From positions 62,001 through 126,000 of the forward strand of contig NZ_KI519422.1 in NCBI RefSeq assembly GCF_000482465.1: a DNA stretch of 64,000 bases, given 5' to 3'. Shown here in pieces: positions 50,201-58,448 of this stretch. This DNA comes from Runella limosa DSM 17973 (GTDB taxonomy: Bacteria; Bacteroidota; Bacteroidia; Cytophagales; Spirosomataceae). Numbering within the stretch: position 1 is the first letter of the stretch; each line of letters opens with the position of its first letter. The translations under genes were made by a program, and so were the position numbers. Below the pieces are notes generated by a model. The model did no database searches, was not told the DNA's origin, and saw nothing but the letters and a program-made list of their open reading frames with translations.

Positions 50201-50233
50201 CTCTTCTCGAAAGTATCAAACTTTCGAGAAGAG
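50201..50233 (-). terminator. Stem after the TonB-dependent receptor gene
   Basis: Perfect 13-base arms 50201-50213 and 50221-50233 (CTCTTCTCGAAAG / CTTTCGAGAAGAG), 7-base loop, 6 bases past the stop. The U-tract is weak. Confidence 0.7.
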
Positions 50234-50238
50234 ATTCC

Positions 50239-52791
50239 CTAAAACTTCAACCCCAAACTCACTAAGAAGTTTCGTCCAGCTTGTGGATAGTAGAAGTTCT
50301 CAGTAGTAGTTTGTCCACCATAGACGTAGCTATATGTGTAGCCGTTCGATTCGTACAATTCATTTAAAACGTTGTTGGCCAATGCACTTATCGTGATTTC
50401 GTTCAACCACTTAGGTTTAATGCGATACACCAAACGAAGGTCATTGGTAAAATACGCGTCCAAGCGGCGAGTTTCGTTAGAGGTATTATCAAGGTACTGC
50501 TTGCCCACGTATTTGCTCAACAAAGCCAATTCAAGATTTTTGGCAGGCGTAAAGACCAACTGACTTCCTACCACGACGTTGGGCGAAAAAGTGATGGTTG
50601 AGTTGCCGTGATTCGTTACTTGGTAGCCGCCGTTTTCGTCGTCGTAGTTGATGACATATTCGGTAAAATTCTTGATTTTATTGCGGCTAAATGTCGCATT
50701 TACGTTCCATTTCCACTGTTTACTGAGTTGGGCACCTGCTTCAAGCTCAATTCCTGCGCGATAACTTTCTGGAACATTGATTTTGATGGGATTACCCACG
50801 TCATTCAATTGCCCCGAAACCACCAACTGGTTTTTGTAATTCATGTAGTACCCCCCAATCGATGCTGCCACACGACCTTTCTGAAAACGATAGCCTAGTT
50901 CCAAATCCCGTAAAGTCTCAGGTTTGGGTTGAATCTGTTGGGTTGATTCGGTAAAGTCATCGCGGTTGGGTTCGCGGTGGGCAATACTAAACGAAGCAAA
51001 AGCTGTGCTGCTTTCCGATACTTGGTATGTCAAGCCCGCTTTAGGATTAAAGAAATTGTAATTAACGTCGTGGTTTTGCTGACGGCGCTGGTTATCGTCT
51101 CCTTTTACAAAATAGCCGATGGTACGCAGTTGGGCATCGCCAAAAACGTTGAGCTTGTCAGTAATTTGGTAATATATTTTTCCGTACAGGTTAAAATCAG
51201 TTTTTAGCCCGACGTTTTCATAGTAGCGCTGACGAATGGCGCTGGTACTGGCGTAGCGTGCCCAAACGACCTCCCCAAAGTGATTTCCGTCGTATTGATT
51301 CCAACCTCCACCGATGTTGGCGGTGAGCTTTTTGAAACTGTTGTAATCCAACGAAAAGGTCGTTCCGTAAAAAGAGTTGTCCAACCAACGACGACGCACC
51401 AAATCGCTCCGACTAATGGTCTGACTTCCTACCACTACGTTGGGTAATTTATAGTTACTCAGCTTATCGTTGTCACGGAATTGTTCATAAAAACCGCGTC
51501 CTTTTACCATAAAACCATTGAGGTTAAATGTCCAGTTTTTAGAAAGTGTATGCGACGAAATCAACTGATAGTGATCTTGTTGATAGTTGTCCACTTGGTT
51601 GTCGTAGAGGTACAAATTGTACGTACGGCTGTTGGAATTAAGCAAATTTTGGGCGTCACGGTCGTTGAGGCCGTTACGGTCTATGTAGGCCAAAATTCCT
51701 TCACGGTCACCTTTGAGGCGGGCTTCTGGTGTTCCTTCCCACGCTTGGTAGGTGATTTCTCGTCCTGAAAAGACATTGAGACGGACAGAACTCTTTTTAC
51801 CAAAATAAGCCCCCGATAGGTAAAACGATTTCAAGTCGGATTTGGCACGGTCGATAAAGCCATTGGAGGTGATTTTCGACAAACGAGCGTCCACCGTAAA
51901 GCGGTTGTTGATAAGACCCGTTCCTGCCAATACGGTGTGTTTGAAGGTGTTAAACGAACCCGCCGAATTGTTGATTTCGGCGTAGGCTGCTTTTCTAAAT
52001 TCGTTGGTGTTGACGTTGACAGTGGCACCAAAAGCGGCCGCTCCGTTGGTGGAAGTCCCCACACCTCGTTGAATTTGTACGCTGCTTACCGACGAGCCAA
52101 TGTCGGGCATATTGACCCAAAATGTCCCTTGACTCTCAGCGTCATTGTACGGAATCCCGTTGATAGTCACGTTGATACGTGTTGCGTCTGTTCCTCTGAT
52201 GCGCATTCCCGTGTAGCCCACTCCTGCACCCGCGTCGGAGGTGGTCACGAGCGACGGCGTGAAATTGAGCAAGATAGGAAGGTCTTGGCCGAGGTTTTGT
52301 TTATTAAGTTCAAGTTTACCAACATTCGTGAAAGCCACCGCCGATTTTGCATTGGCACGGGTCGCACTGATGACGACTTCGTCGGCGTTGAAAGTGCTTC
52401 TCTCTAATTTGATTTCTCCCAATTGAAGACTTGGCTGTGAAAATTTTAAAGGAAGATTTTTTTTATCTGTTCGCTCCGCTGTAATTTTTGTCCCTTTGAT
52501 AGTAGGGGTAGGTGTGTCTATAAACTTTCGTAGGTCAACCAAAAAAGAAGTATATCCTACAAAAGATATTTCTAAAAAGTCACTCCCATTGGGGATTCCA
52601 GAGATATAAAATTGACCGTTACTTTCGCTTACCGTTCCCCTAAAGCTTCCTGCCCGAACCGTAGCTCCTGGCAAAGGTTTTCCGTCTTCCGCGTCAACGA
52701 TTTTGCCCGAAACGCTAAGTTGGGCGAGTGCAGGCACGCAAAGCAACACTCCCGTTGCTAGGGCCAAAAACCAAGATGTAAATTTTCGCAT
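50239..52791 (-). CDS. TonB-dependent receptor, probably for thiamine compounds
   Basis: An 850-residue outer membrane receptor. It has a signal peptide (cleavage near ALAQ), a carboxypeptidase-regulatory-like domain (about 25-100), a plug with R-I-R-G-T-D-A-T-R-I-N-V-T-I-N-G-I-P-Y-N-D-A-E-S, and a 22-strand barrel ending in F-L-V-S-L-G-L-K-F. A TPP riboswitch sits directly upstream (52797-52876), which points to uptake of thiamine, its phosphates or a precursor. The substrate rests on the riboswitch, not on the protein. ExbB/ExbD genes at 55.6-56.7 kb could power it, but no TonB with a membrane helix is in this window. Confidence 0.92.
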   Translation of the reverse strand: MRKFTSWFLALATGVLLCVPALAQLSVSGKIVDAEDGKPLPGATVRAGSFRGTVSESNGQFYISGIPNGSDFLEISFVGYTSFLVDLRKFIDTPTPTIKGTKITAERTDKKNLPLKFSQPSLQLGEIKLERSTFNADEVVISATRANAKSAVAFTNVGKLELNKQNLGQDLPILLNFTPSLVTTSDAGAGVGYTGMRIRGTDATRINVTINGIPYNDAESQGTFWVNMPDIGSSVSSVQIQRGVGTSTNGAAAFGATVNVNTNEFRKAAYAEINNSAGSFNTFKHTVLAGTGLINNRFTVDARLSKITSNGFIDRAKSDLKSFYLSGAYFGKKSSVRLNVFSGREITYQAWEGTPEARLKGDREGILAYIDRNGLNDRDAQNLLNSNSRTYNLYLYDNQVDNYQQDHYQLISSHTLSKNWTFNLNGFMVKGRGFYEQFRDNDKLSNYKLPNVVVGSQTISRSDLVRRRWLDNSFYGTTFSLDYNSFKKLTANIGGGWNQYDGNHFGEVVWARYASTSAIRQRYYENVGLKTDFNLYGKIYYQITDKLNVFGDAQLRTIGYFVKGDDNQRRQQNHDVNYNFFNPKAGLTYQVSESSTAFASFSIAHREPNRDDFTESTQQIQPKPETLRDLELGYRFQKGRVAASIGGYYMNYKNQLVVSGQLNDVGNPIKINVPESYRAGIELEAGAQLSKQWKWNVNATFSRNKIKNFTEYVINYDDENGGYQVTNHGNSTITFSPNVVVGSQLVFTPAKNLELALLSKYVGKQYLDNTSNETRRLDAYFTNDLRLVYRIKPKWLNEITISALANNVLNELYESNGYTYSYVYGGQTTTENFYYPQAGRNFLVSLGLKF

Positions 52792-52796
52792 TGTAA

Positions 52797-52876
52797 CTTC
52801 CCTCCGCTGGCATTACCCAGATCAGGTTTTAGGGTATGATCTCAGCCCGTCATTTTGGGGCACCCCTTTTTGAGAT
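52797..52876 (-). ncRNA. TPP riboswitch (THI box)
   Basis: On the minus strand the conserved segments appear in order: AGGGGTGCCCC, GGGCTGAGATCATACCC, ACCTGATCTGGGTAATGCCAG, then GCGGAGGGAA. CTGAGA and the CTGATCTGG-TAATGCCAGCG helix are the thiamine pyrophosphate-binding signatures. It ends 5 bases before the receptor ATG, and the only Shine-Dalgarno-like GGAGGG lies in its 3' strand. TPP binding should therefore block ribosome access and shut off the receptor when thiamine is plentiful. Confidence 0.93.
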
Positions 52877-52898
52877 ATGCTTTTGCGCAAAAGCAACG

Positions 52899-52931
52899 CA
52901 AAGGTAAGCGCATAACTTAGAAAAATGCAAA
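52899..52931 (-). promoter_or_regulatory. Promoter of the riboswitch/receptor transcript
   Basis: TTTG (52928-52931), 21-base spacer, TACCTTTG (52899-52906) on the minus strand. A perfect palindrome GCTTTTGCGCAAAAGC at 52879-52894 covers the expected start site and may be an operator or an RNA 5' stem. Confidence 0.65.
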
Positions 52932-52939
52932 TCTAAACG

Positions 52940-53536
52940 TTATTTTGCTTTCCGACGTAGCCATTTTTGTTGGATTTTGTACGTCAGCCATGCACTTGCA
53001 GCGCCCGTTACTGCTCCCGCCAACACATCGCTTGGATAGTGAAGCCCCAATCTCATACGTGAATACCCCACTGCACTGGCCCAAGCATAGGCAGGAACCG
53101 CTACGTACCATTTTGGGTAATGCAAAGTCAGGGTAGTAGCAGCATTGAAGGCCGTTGTAGCGTGCCCTGAGGGGAAAGAATAGTTGATGTCTTCTTCTGG
53201 AATACGTGCGGTAAATCGTTGAGGTTCAGCAGCGAATGGCCGTTCTCGTAATACAATTCGTTTGGTGATTTGGGTAATAGAACTGGCTACGACAAAACTC
53301 CCCAACGCGTGCCAGCCGTGTTGTTGTAAGGTTTTGTTTTTGGTGGCAAAACCAGAGGCTAAATAAACCACAGGAAGGCCGAGCCCGATGGGCGTAGTGG
53401 TAGAAGAAATAAATTTTTCAAACCGAACGTCGGTAGGTTGTGGCGAACCGTAAACTTGTTCCAAAAGGCGAGAATCAAGCGTTTGGGCGTTGAGCTGGGA
53501 GGCAATTAGCCAACAAAATAAAAAGAGCTTTTTCAA
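52940..53536 (-). CDS. PAP2-family phosphatase, exported/membrane
   Basis: A 198-residue lipid phosphatase-like protein with the three motifs K-R-I-V-L-R-E-R-P, S-F-P-S-G-H and S-R-M-R-L-G-L-H-Y-P-S-D. An N-terminal signal (MKKLFLFCW...) is followed by a Q after NA. It may dephosphorylate undecaprenyl pyrophosphate or other lipid phosphates. The start codon is TTG at 53534-53536; an in-frame stop lies immediately upstream and no ATG follows early. A block of palindromic repeats begins 19 bases upstream, in the expected promoter region. Confidence 0.88.
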   Translation of the reverse strand: MKKLFLFCWLIASQLNAQTLDSRLLEQVYGSPQPTDVRFEKFISSTTTPIGLGLPVVYLASGFATKNKTLQQHGWHALGSFVVASSITQITKRIVLRERPFAAEPQRFTARIPEEDINYSFPSGHATTAFNAATTLTLHYPKWYVAVPAYAWASAVGYSRMRLGLHYPSDVLAGAVTGAASAWLTYKIQQKWLRRKAK

Positions 53537-53554
53537 CTAATGTGGTGTTTAGAG

Positions 53555-53710
53555 AGACTTTCCAAGTTTAGATTATCGTTGAATTAGAAACTTGGAAAGT
53601 CTTGTTTTGTGATTAGGATAGACTTTCCAAGTTTGGATTATCGTTGAATTAGAAACTTGGAAAGTCTTGTTTTGCGATTAGGAGAGACTTTCCAAGTTTA
53701 GATTATCGTT
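53555..53710. repeat. Palindromic repeat array, period 65
   Basis: Hairpin units 53555-53602 and 53620-53667 (arms AGACTTTCCAAGTTT / AAACTTGGAAAGTCT), then the first half of a third unit from 53685. The third unit contains the stop codon (53703-53705) of the DUF58 gene. A related stem, arms AGACTTTCCAAGT / ACTTGGGAAGTCT, occurs at 60992-61024. Confidence 0.85.
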
Positions 53711-54572
53711 GTCGTCGAACTTTAAAGAGCTTTACCAGCGGCCCAACGTAGTCTGCTTTGGAGTCGATACCGACGTAATTAATGTCGTTTTGCCGAGAAA
53801 ACTGTTCCATTTTTTGCCCCAATTGCGAAAATTCATGGCGTATCCGTTTCCGAAACCAAGGCGAAGAGGTGTTTACCCAAGTGGTTTTATTGGTTTCGGG
53901 GTCACGCATCGGGATAATACCCAAAGGGGGCAAATTAGTTTCGCGTTGGTCGCGGAGGTGAATCATCACCAAATCGTGTTTACGAGCAAGGGCACGCAAG
54001 TTGTGTTCGTAGTTGGTGTCAATAAAGTCGGAGATAAAGATGACAACACTTCGGCGTTTGAGCACGTTGAGCGTAAATAAAATGCCGTCGGCAAGGTTAG
54101 TTTTGGTCGATTGGGGCTTCAGTTTGTAAAGTTCTGTGATGAACTGATAACCATGTTTCATGCCGTTGGAGGGTCGAATATATTTTTCTTTTTGATCAGA
54201 AAAACACAACAATCCCACATGACTGGCTTCCTGAATCGCCGATAAGGCCAATACACCGCAAATCTCTTTGGCCGTATTGAGTTTTGACTGGGAGGCGTCG
54301 CCTACTTGCTGAGAGCCACTGACGTCGAGCAGGAAAAACACTGTTTGTTCTTTCTCTTCGCGAAAGATTTTTACAAACGTTCCGTGGCCTTTGGCCGACA
54401 CGTTCCAGTCAATCGTCCGAACGTCGTCACCGTATTGGTATTCGCGAAGGTCAGTAAATTCCAGACCAGACCCCTTAAAAACCGAACGGAAACTGCCTCG
54501 CATATCGGCATTGACCGCTTTGCGAATCCGAATTTCGTACTGGCGAATCTTCGTTATAAATTGCTCAATCAT
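53703..54572 (-). CDS. DUF58 protein with von Willebrand-like domain
   Basis: A 289-residue DUF58 protein. It has the family signature F-K-G-S-G-L-E-F-T-D-L-R-E-Y-Q-Y-G-D-D-V followed by R-T-I-D-W-N-V-S-A, and a vWA core with MIDAS D83-V-S85-G-S87 and I-F-I-S-D-F-I-D. These proteins usually work with a MoxR AAA+ ATPase in envelope-stress or aerotolerance (Bat-type) operons; no MoxR gene is adjacent here. Its last codons and stop lie in palindromic repeat DNA. It is divergent from the DUF4296 gene with 45 bases between starts. Confidence 0.88.
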   Translation of the reverse strand: MIEQFITKIRQYEIRIRKAVNADMRGSFRSVFKGSGLEFTDLREYQYGDDVRTIDWNVSAKGHGTFVKIFREEKEQTVFFLLDVSGSQQVGDASQSKLNTAKEICGVLALSAIQEASHVGLLCFSDQKEKYIRPSNGMKHGYQFITELYKLKPQSTKTNLADGILFTLNVLKRRSVVIFISDFIDTNYEHNLRALARKHDLVMIHLRDQRETNLPPLGIIPMRDPETNKTTWVNTSSPWFRKRIRHEFSQLGQKMEQFSRQNDINYVGIDSKADYVGPLVKLFKVRRQR

Positions 54573-54617
54573 TCGTAATTTTGTCGCTGTAACTGTTCAA
54601 AAATACAAAAATCGGCC

Positions 54618-54977
54618 ATGATACCTCGCCTTTTATTTTCTTTTTTGCTGCTTGGAGCTTTGCTTTCTGGGTGCAAAGACGAACCTCAAGTTCCCGAAGG
54701 GACGCTTTCGGAAGAGAAAATGTCACAAATCTTGACCGATATTCACTTGTTGGAAGCAAGAATTGGGCGGCTTAATATGCCTTCGCTCGATTCCTCGACG
54801 GTAATTACTGAGTATTTGAAAGGCAAAATTTTTAAGAAATACGGAACAGATTCCGTGGCGTATAACCGCAGTTATAAATTCTATTCTACCAATCCAGCCT
54901 TTATGGAGCGTATCTACGGCGATATTGTCAAAGAATTAGAAAAACGTCAGAAGAAGAAAGATTACAAAGGAATATAG
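54618..54977 (+). CDS. DUF4296 lipoprotein
   Basis: A 119-residue lipoprotein (lipobox L-L-S-G-C) with the DUF4296 pattern M-S-Q-I-L-T-D-I-H-L-L-E-A-R and F-K-K-Y-G-T-D-S-V-A-Y-N-R-S-Y-K-F-Y. The family is Bacteroidota-specific and of unknown function. A stem at 54992-55018 follows. Confidence 0.85.
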   Translation: MIPRLLFSFLLLGALLSGCKDEPQVPEGTLSEEKMSQILTDIHLLEARIGRLNMPSLDSSTVITEYLKGKIFKKYGTDSVAYNRSYKFYSTNPAFMERIYGDIVKELEKRQKKKDYKGI

Positions 54978-54991
54978 CTTCAGAAATGAAC

Positions 54992-55018
54992 TTCCCGAAA
55001 GTTGGAAACTTTCGGGAA
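54992..55018 (+). terminator. Terminator-like stem after the DUF4296 gene
   Basis: Perfect 12-base arms 54992-55003 and 55007-55018 (TTCCCGAAAGTT / AACTTTCGGGAA), loop GGA, then ATTTTCATT. It closely resembles the stem at 15862-15894. Confidence 0.7.
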
Positions 55019-55065
55019 ATTTTCATTCTATAAAACGAATAATAACAGTTCAAGAGAGTTAGCAG

Positions 55066-55614
55066 ATGGCGCTGGAAGACGAATTGAAGAGGGCTATTGT
55101 AGCCATGCCCCAAAAAGAAAAAGACAAACTCTTGTTGCGCTTAGTGGCAAAAGACGATATGCTGGTCAAACGTTTGGAGTTTGAATTGATAGAACAAGGA
55201 GATACCGTTCAGGAGCGTCGGGATGACATCAAACGACGGATTCTAAAAGTAGCCAAAATGACCCACGATAGTCCAGGCTGGATGATGATGGACATGCGGA
55301 CTTTTAGCGGGGATATAAGTCAGCATATTAAGATTACGAAAGACAAATACGGGGAAATTGAACTGACGATTTATTTGTTGCTCACGTTCTTTGAGTATCA
55401 GTCCGAGATGTTACGCGTTCACAACAGTAAAAGCGATTCGTGTGCGGAGTACATTGCGAAGAAAGCCGACGGTTTGATGAAAAAACTGGCGAAATTTGAC
55501 ACGGATTATTACGTGGACTTTGAAAGAGATGTGCAGCAGCTACTTGATTATATACACAGCCACTGCCCCAGAAACTACGCGCGAACGCTAGATATTCCGA
55601 AGCAGTGGCCGTAA
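55066..55614 (+). CDS. Helical cytoplasmic protein, unknown
   Basis: A 182-residue soluble, largely helical protein. It starts M-A-L-E-D-E-L-K-R-A-I-V-A-M-P-Q-K-E-K-D-K-L-L-L-R-L, with a middle M-M-M-D-M-R-T-F-S-G-D-I segment and a conserved-looking Y-Y-V-D-F-E-R-D-V. I do not recognise it. It is convergent with exbD (19-base gap between stops). Codon use and length support a real gene. Confidence 0.7.
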   Translation: MALEDELKRAIVAMPQKEKDKLLLRLVAKDDMLVKRLEFELIEQGDTVQERRDDIKRRILKVAKMTHDSPGWMMMDMRTFSGDISQHIKITKDKYGEIELTIYLLLTFFEYQSEMLRVHNSKSDSCAEYIAKKADGLMKKLAKFDTDYYVDFERDVQQLLDYIHSHCPRNYARTLDIPKQWP

Positions 55615-55632
55615 AATTTAATAATCCTGTAC

Positions 55633-56025
55633 TTATTTTTTAACCGCCATCACCATTTTGATGTCGAGCTTGGCACCTATAGCCAATACATCTACGAGGT
55701 CTTGTACCGAGACCGTTTGATCTACTTGTAGAATCACCGTTTTATCTTCTACACCGTTAAAAATAGCGGCGAGTTGTGTCTCTAGTTGGTCTTTAGCAAC
55801 GGGCTCACGGTCGATAAAATAGTTTTTCTCAGAATCGACCGCCACGGTGGTTTGTTTTTTCTGCATTTGTTGGGCCGCCGACGCCTTGGGCAACATGAGC
55901 TTAATGACGTTGGGGTTGACCATGGTCGAAATAATGAGGAAGAACAACATCAAGAAAAACATGATGTCGTTCAAAGAATGGGTAAATACCTCGGGGGCAA
56001 ATTTACTTTTACGGCGTATTTTCAT
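55633..56025 (-). CDS. exbD: ExbD/TolR-family biopolymer transport protein
   Basis: A 130-residue protein with a basic N-terminus (M-K-I-R-R-K-S-K-F), one helix starting N-D-I-M-F-F-L-M-L-F-F-L-I and a periplasmic domain. The conserved aspartate in the helix (usually D in L-x-D-x) is present as N-D at its start. It stabilises ExbB and shuttles protons for TonB systems. The ATG at 56023-56025 fits the family start; 22 bases separate it from the exbB stop. Confidence 0.9.
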   Translation of the reverse strand: MKIRRKSKFAPEVFTHSLNDIMFFLMLFFLIISTMVNPNVIKLMLPKASAAQQMQKKQTTVAVDSEKNYFIDREPVAKDQLETQLAAIFNGVEDKTVILQVDQTVSVQDLVDVLAIGAKLDIKMVMAVKK

Positions 56026-56047
56026 GATAACAATGCGTTTGACAAAA

Positions 56048-56728
56048 TTAGCGAGTGATTGGCTTTTGCAACACATCCAAGAAATCGAACGCGCCTGATT
56101 GCAATTTAAGGGCAATACGGTCGATTTTCATGCTCAACAAGTGGTAGCCCATGTAGGCAATCAAACCCACAATCAAACCTGCTCCCGACGTTACCATTTT
56201 TTCGTACATACCGCTTGCTACGGTGCTGATATTGAAGTCGTTTGATTGAGAAATGCTGTAGAAAATATTGATGATCCCCGAAATCGTTCCGACGAAGCCT
56301 AACATGGGAGCAATACCTGCCACAACCCCCAAATACGAAAGGTTTCCTTCAAGGCGAGACAATTCGATTTGGCTGGCGTTTTCGATGGTGCTTTCGATGT
56401 CTTTGATCGTATAACCGATGCGGCCAATGGCTCTTTCAAAGATACGACCCGCTGCCGAACGTTGATTACGACAAAGCGATTCGGCCGATTTGATGTTTCC
56501 CTGTTGAATAAAATCCTTTAAATTATCAATAAAGCTTTCGTCGAGCTTGCCGTTGGCGTTGATGGCGAGCCAGCGTTCAATGATCAAAAACAACGTCAGG
56601 AAAAACATGATGAGGAGGGGAATCATTACCCAACCACCTTTCATTACTAAATCAAATAGAGAAATTCCTTGTGCGGAGGCTGCGGTAGCTACGGAGTCAA
56701 CGGCGGTTTGCGCTTGAAGTAGGATCAT
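56048..56728 (-). CDS. exbB: ExbB/MotA/TolQ-family proton channel
   Basis: A 226-residue inner-membrane protein with three helices, the first at about 32-50. The conserved S-x-L-G-x-x-G-T-x-x-G-I motif appears as P-M-L-G-F-V-G-T-I-S-G-I, and the last helix as T-S-G-A-G-L-I-V-G-L-I-A-Y. The N-terminal 25 residues resemble a cleavable or export segment, as often in this phylum. With ExbD it harvests the proton gradient for TonB-dependent uptake or gliding-type motors. Confidence 0.93.
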   Translation of the reverse strand: MILLQAQTAVDSVATAASAQGISLFDLVMKGGWVMIPLLIMFFLTLFLIIERWLAINANGKLDESFIDNLKDFIQQGNIKSAESLCRNQRSAAGRIFERAIGRIGYTIKDIESTIENASQIELSRLEGNLSYLGVVAGIAPMLGFVGTISGIINIFYSISQSNDFNISTVASGMYEKMVTSGAGLIVGLIAYMGYHLLSMKIDRIALKLQSGAFDFLDVLQKPITR

Positions 56729-56939
56729 TACTGTTGGTTTTTTGCTGTGTCAAAAACGGAATGGAATAGGAGAATATTGTTTAGTGGCATCAAATATACG
56801 AATTTCTAGCAGATGTGGCTTTTCCTGTACCGAAAGCCAATAAATAGCAGCCGTTAGGCGCAGTGATTACTATGAAAAATACGGTATTTTTAAATTCATT
56901 GTAGCTTTTTAGGTCATCAACCTATTTGTACTCGGTTCC

Positions 56940-57701
56940 ATGCTCGATTCGTTCCCCGCTCGTTCTGCCTCTTCGGCTATTGCACAATTCCGTGATGCCT
57001 CTGCTAGTCCTCATTACCACCAAGGGGAGGTTGGTTTACTCAATTCGGTCGATTGCGTTATTTTTGGGTTTTACGGCACTGAGCTGCACGTGCTGTTGCA
57101 CCGCTTTCTTTATGACCCTTTTAAGGGCTATTGGGCGTTATTGGGTGGGTTTGTGCATCCTGAAGAAAACATTGATGACGCCGCGCGCAATACCGTAGAG
57201 CGTCTTACGGGGCTTGATAATGTATATATGGAGCAGGTATATACGTTTGGGGCGGTGTACCGTGTGCCTACCGAGCGCGTAATAACGACCTGCTACTATG
57301 CCCTCATCGAAGTAGAACCGACCTTGTCGAAGTTGTCTCACGAGTATGGCGCTACTTGGCATCCTATTTCCCAAATATCGCAACTTGACTTGGTCTATGA
57401 CCACCTCCAGATGTTTCAAAAAGCCCTCGAACAGCTCCGCCGCAAGGTGCGTTACCAGCCGATTGGCTTTGAGCTTTTGCCCGATAAATTTACCATGCTT
57501 GAGCTGCGAAATCTCTACGAGTCGATTTTGGGGCGCGCGTTAGATAAACGAAACTTTAGTAAGAAAATTCTGAATATGAACCTGTTACAGAAACTAAAAG
57601 AGAAGCAAAAGGGGACGTCGCGGAGAGGAGCCTATTATTTTCGTTTTGATGAAAAGCGTTATCAAGAATTAGCCGCTAAAGGTTTTTTATTTGAGATTTA
57701 G
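56940..57701 (+). CDS. NrtR-type regulator: degenerate Nudix domain plus winged helix
   Basis: A 253-residue protein. A Nudix fold spans residues about 30-160. In the Nudix box (G70-x5-E76) the catalytic R-E-U-x-E-E residues are replaced by N84, T85, R88 and L89, so hydrolysis is unlikely. A C-terminal winged helix (about 170-253, with F-T-M-L-E-L-R-N-L-Y and K-R-N-F-S-K-K-I) should bind DNA. In Bacteroidota this family (NrtR/AraR-like) controls sugar or NAD genes. Neighbouring genes give no clear target. The regulator may bind an ADP-ribose or sugar nucleotide in the inactive Nudix pocket. Confidence 0.85.
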   Translation: MLDSFPARSASSAIAQFRDASASPHYHQGEVGLLNSVDCVIFGFYGTELHVLLHRFLYDPFKGYWALLGGFVHPEENIDDAARNTVERLTGLDNVYMEQVYTFGAVYRVPTERVITTCYYALIEVEPTLSKLSHEYGATWHPISQISQLDLVYDHLQMFQKALEQLRRKVRYQPIGFELLPDKFTMLELRNLYESILGRALDKRNFSKKILNMNLLQKLKEKQKGTSRRGAYYFRFDEKRYQELAAKGFLFEI

Positions 57702-57748
57702 CCGCTAATTTTTGATAACACATTGTGCTTGTATCGGGCTGTTTGTTT

Positions 57749-58231
57749 TTAGCAAAACAGTTGGCCCCAGTTGTCTTGAATGTCGTTGGCCTTGTCAAAC
57801 GAGGCAACCCATTGAATAAAAAGCAATCGAAAATCTTCGATGGCTTCGCGCAATACTTCAAGGTAATGTACTTCCTTGAAATCCATCATTTCAAGGCCAT
57901 AGGTGTGAGCTTCTAAGCTCCGTGCGTGAATCTTTACAAGAACGGCATTTTCCATGCGTAGGCTATACAAATCAGCCCCTTCCGCTGCTGCAATTTTTGC
58001 GCGAATGAGGGCTGCATCCTGAAAAATAGTCTCGCGGTAGTGATCCATAAAACAGCCGTCGTCTTCAATAAGAGACATAAGCGAATCTACAATTTTGTAG
58101 ATTTCACGGGCTTGTTTCATAATGGGAAGGCTTTCTACGCGACTTCTTTCTTGTTCATAGTTGTGTTTAGCTTCTTCAGGATCGAAATTCTCTTCAAAAC
58201 TGAAGTTTTCATCATCGTTAAAATTAGACAT
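57749..58231 (-). CDS. Acidic helical protein, unknown
   Basis: A 160-residue soluble protein with a very acidic N-terminus (many D/E in the first 25 residues), followed by helices including M-K-Q-A-R-E-I-Y-K-I-V-D-S-L and M-E-N-A-V-L-V-K-I-H-A-R-S-L-E-A-H. I do not recognise it; it looks like the small conserved proteins of Bacteroidota. Convergent with the NrtR-like gene (47 bases between stops). No known motif. Confidence 0.7.
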   Translation of the reverse strand: MSNFNDDENFSFEENFDPEEAKHNYEQERSRVESLPIMKQAREIYKIVDSLMSLIEDDGCFMDHYRETIFQDAALIRAKIAAAEGADLYSLRMENAVLVKIHARSLEAHTYGLEMMDFKEVHYLEVLREAIEDFRLLFIQWVASFDKANDIQDNWGQLFC

Positions 58232-58448
58232 GCTTATGTTCTTTGAGTAGGGTTTTAAACTTGCAAATTGTAAAACTTTTCGTTTTGAAACAAAATAGAT
58301 ATAGATTAAGACAGATTAAAATTCACTGCTAGAAGGGTAAATTTACTAAAAGCTATTGAGGGGATATTTTTCGGAACGGGAAAGCCTACTATCAGTAATA
58401 AAATACTTTTTGTAACTTGAAACCCGAAATATTCACCTTAACACTTCT

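Noticed and set aside
53555-53710. CRISPR-like array
   Set aside because: Whole units repeat with a period of 65 and no unique spacers; each unit is a palindrome, so it is a tandem repeat, not CRISPR.
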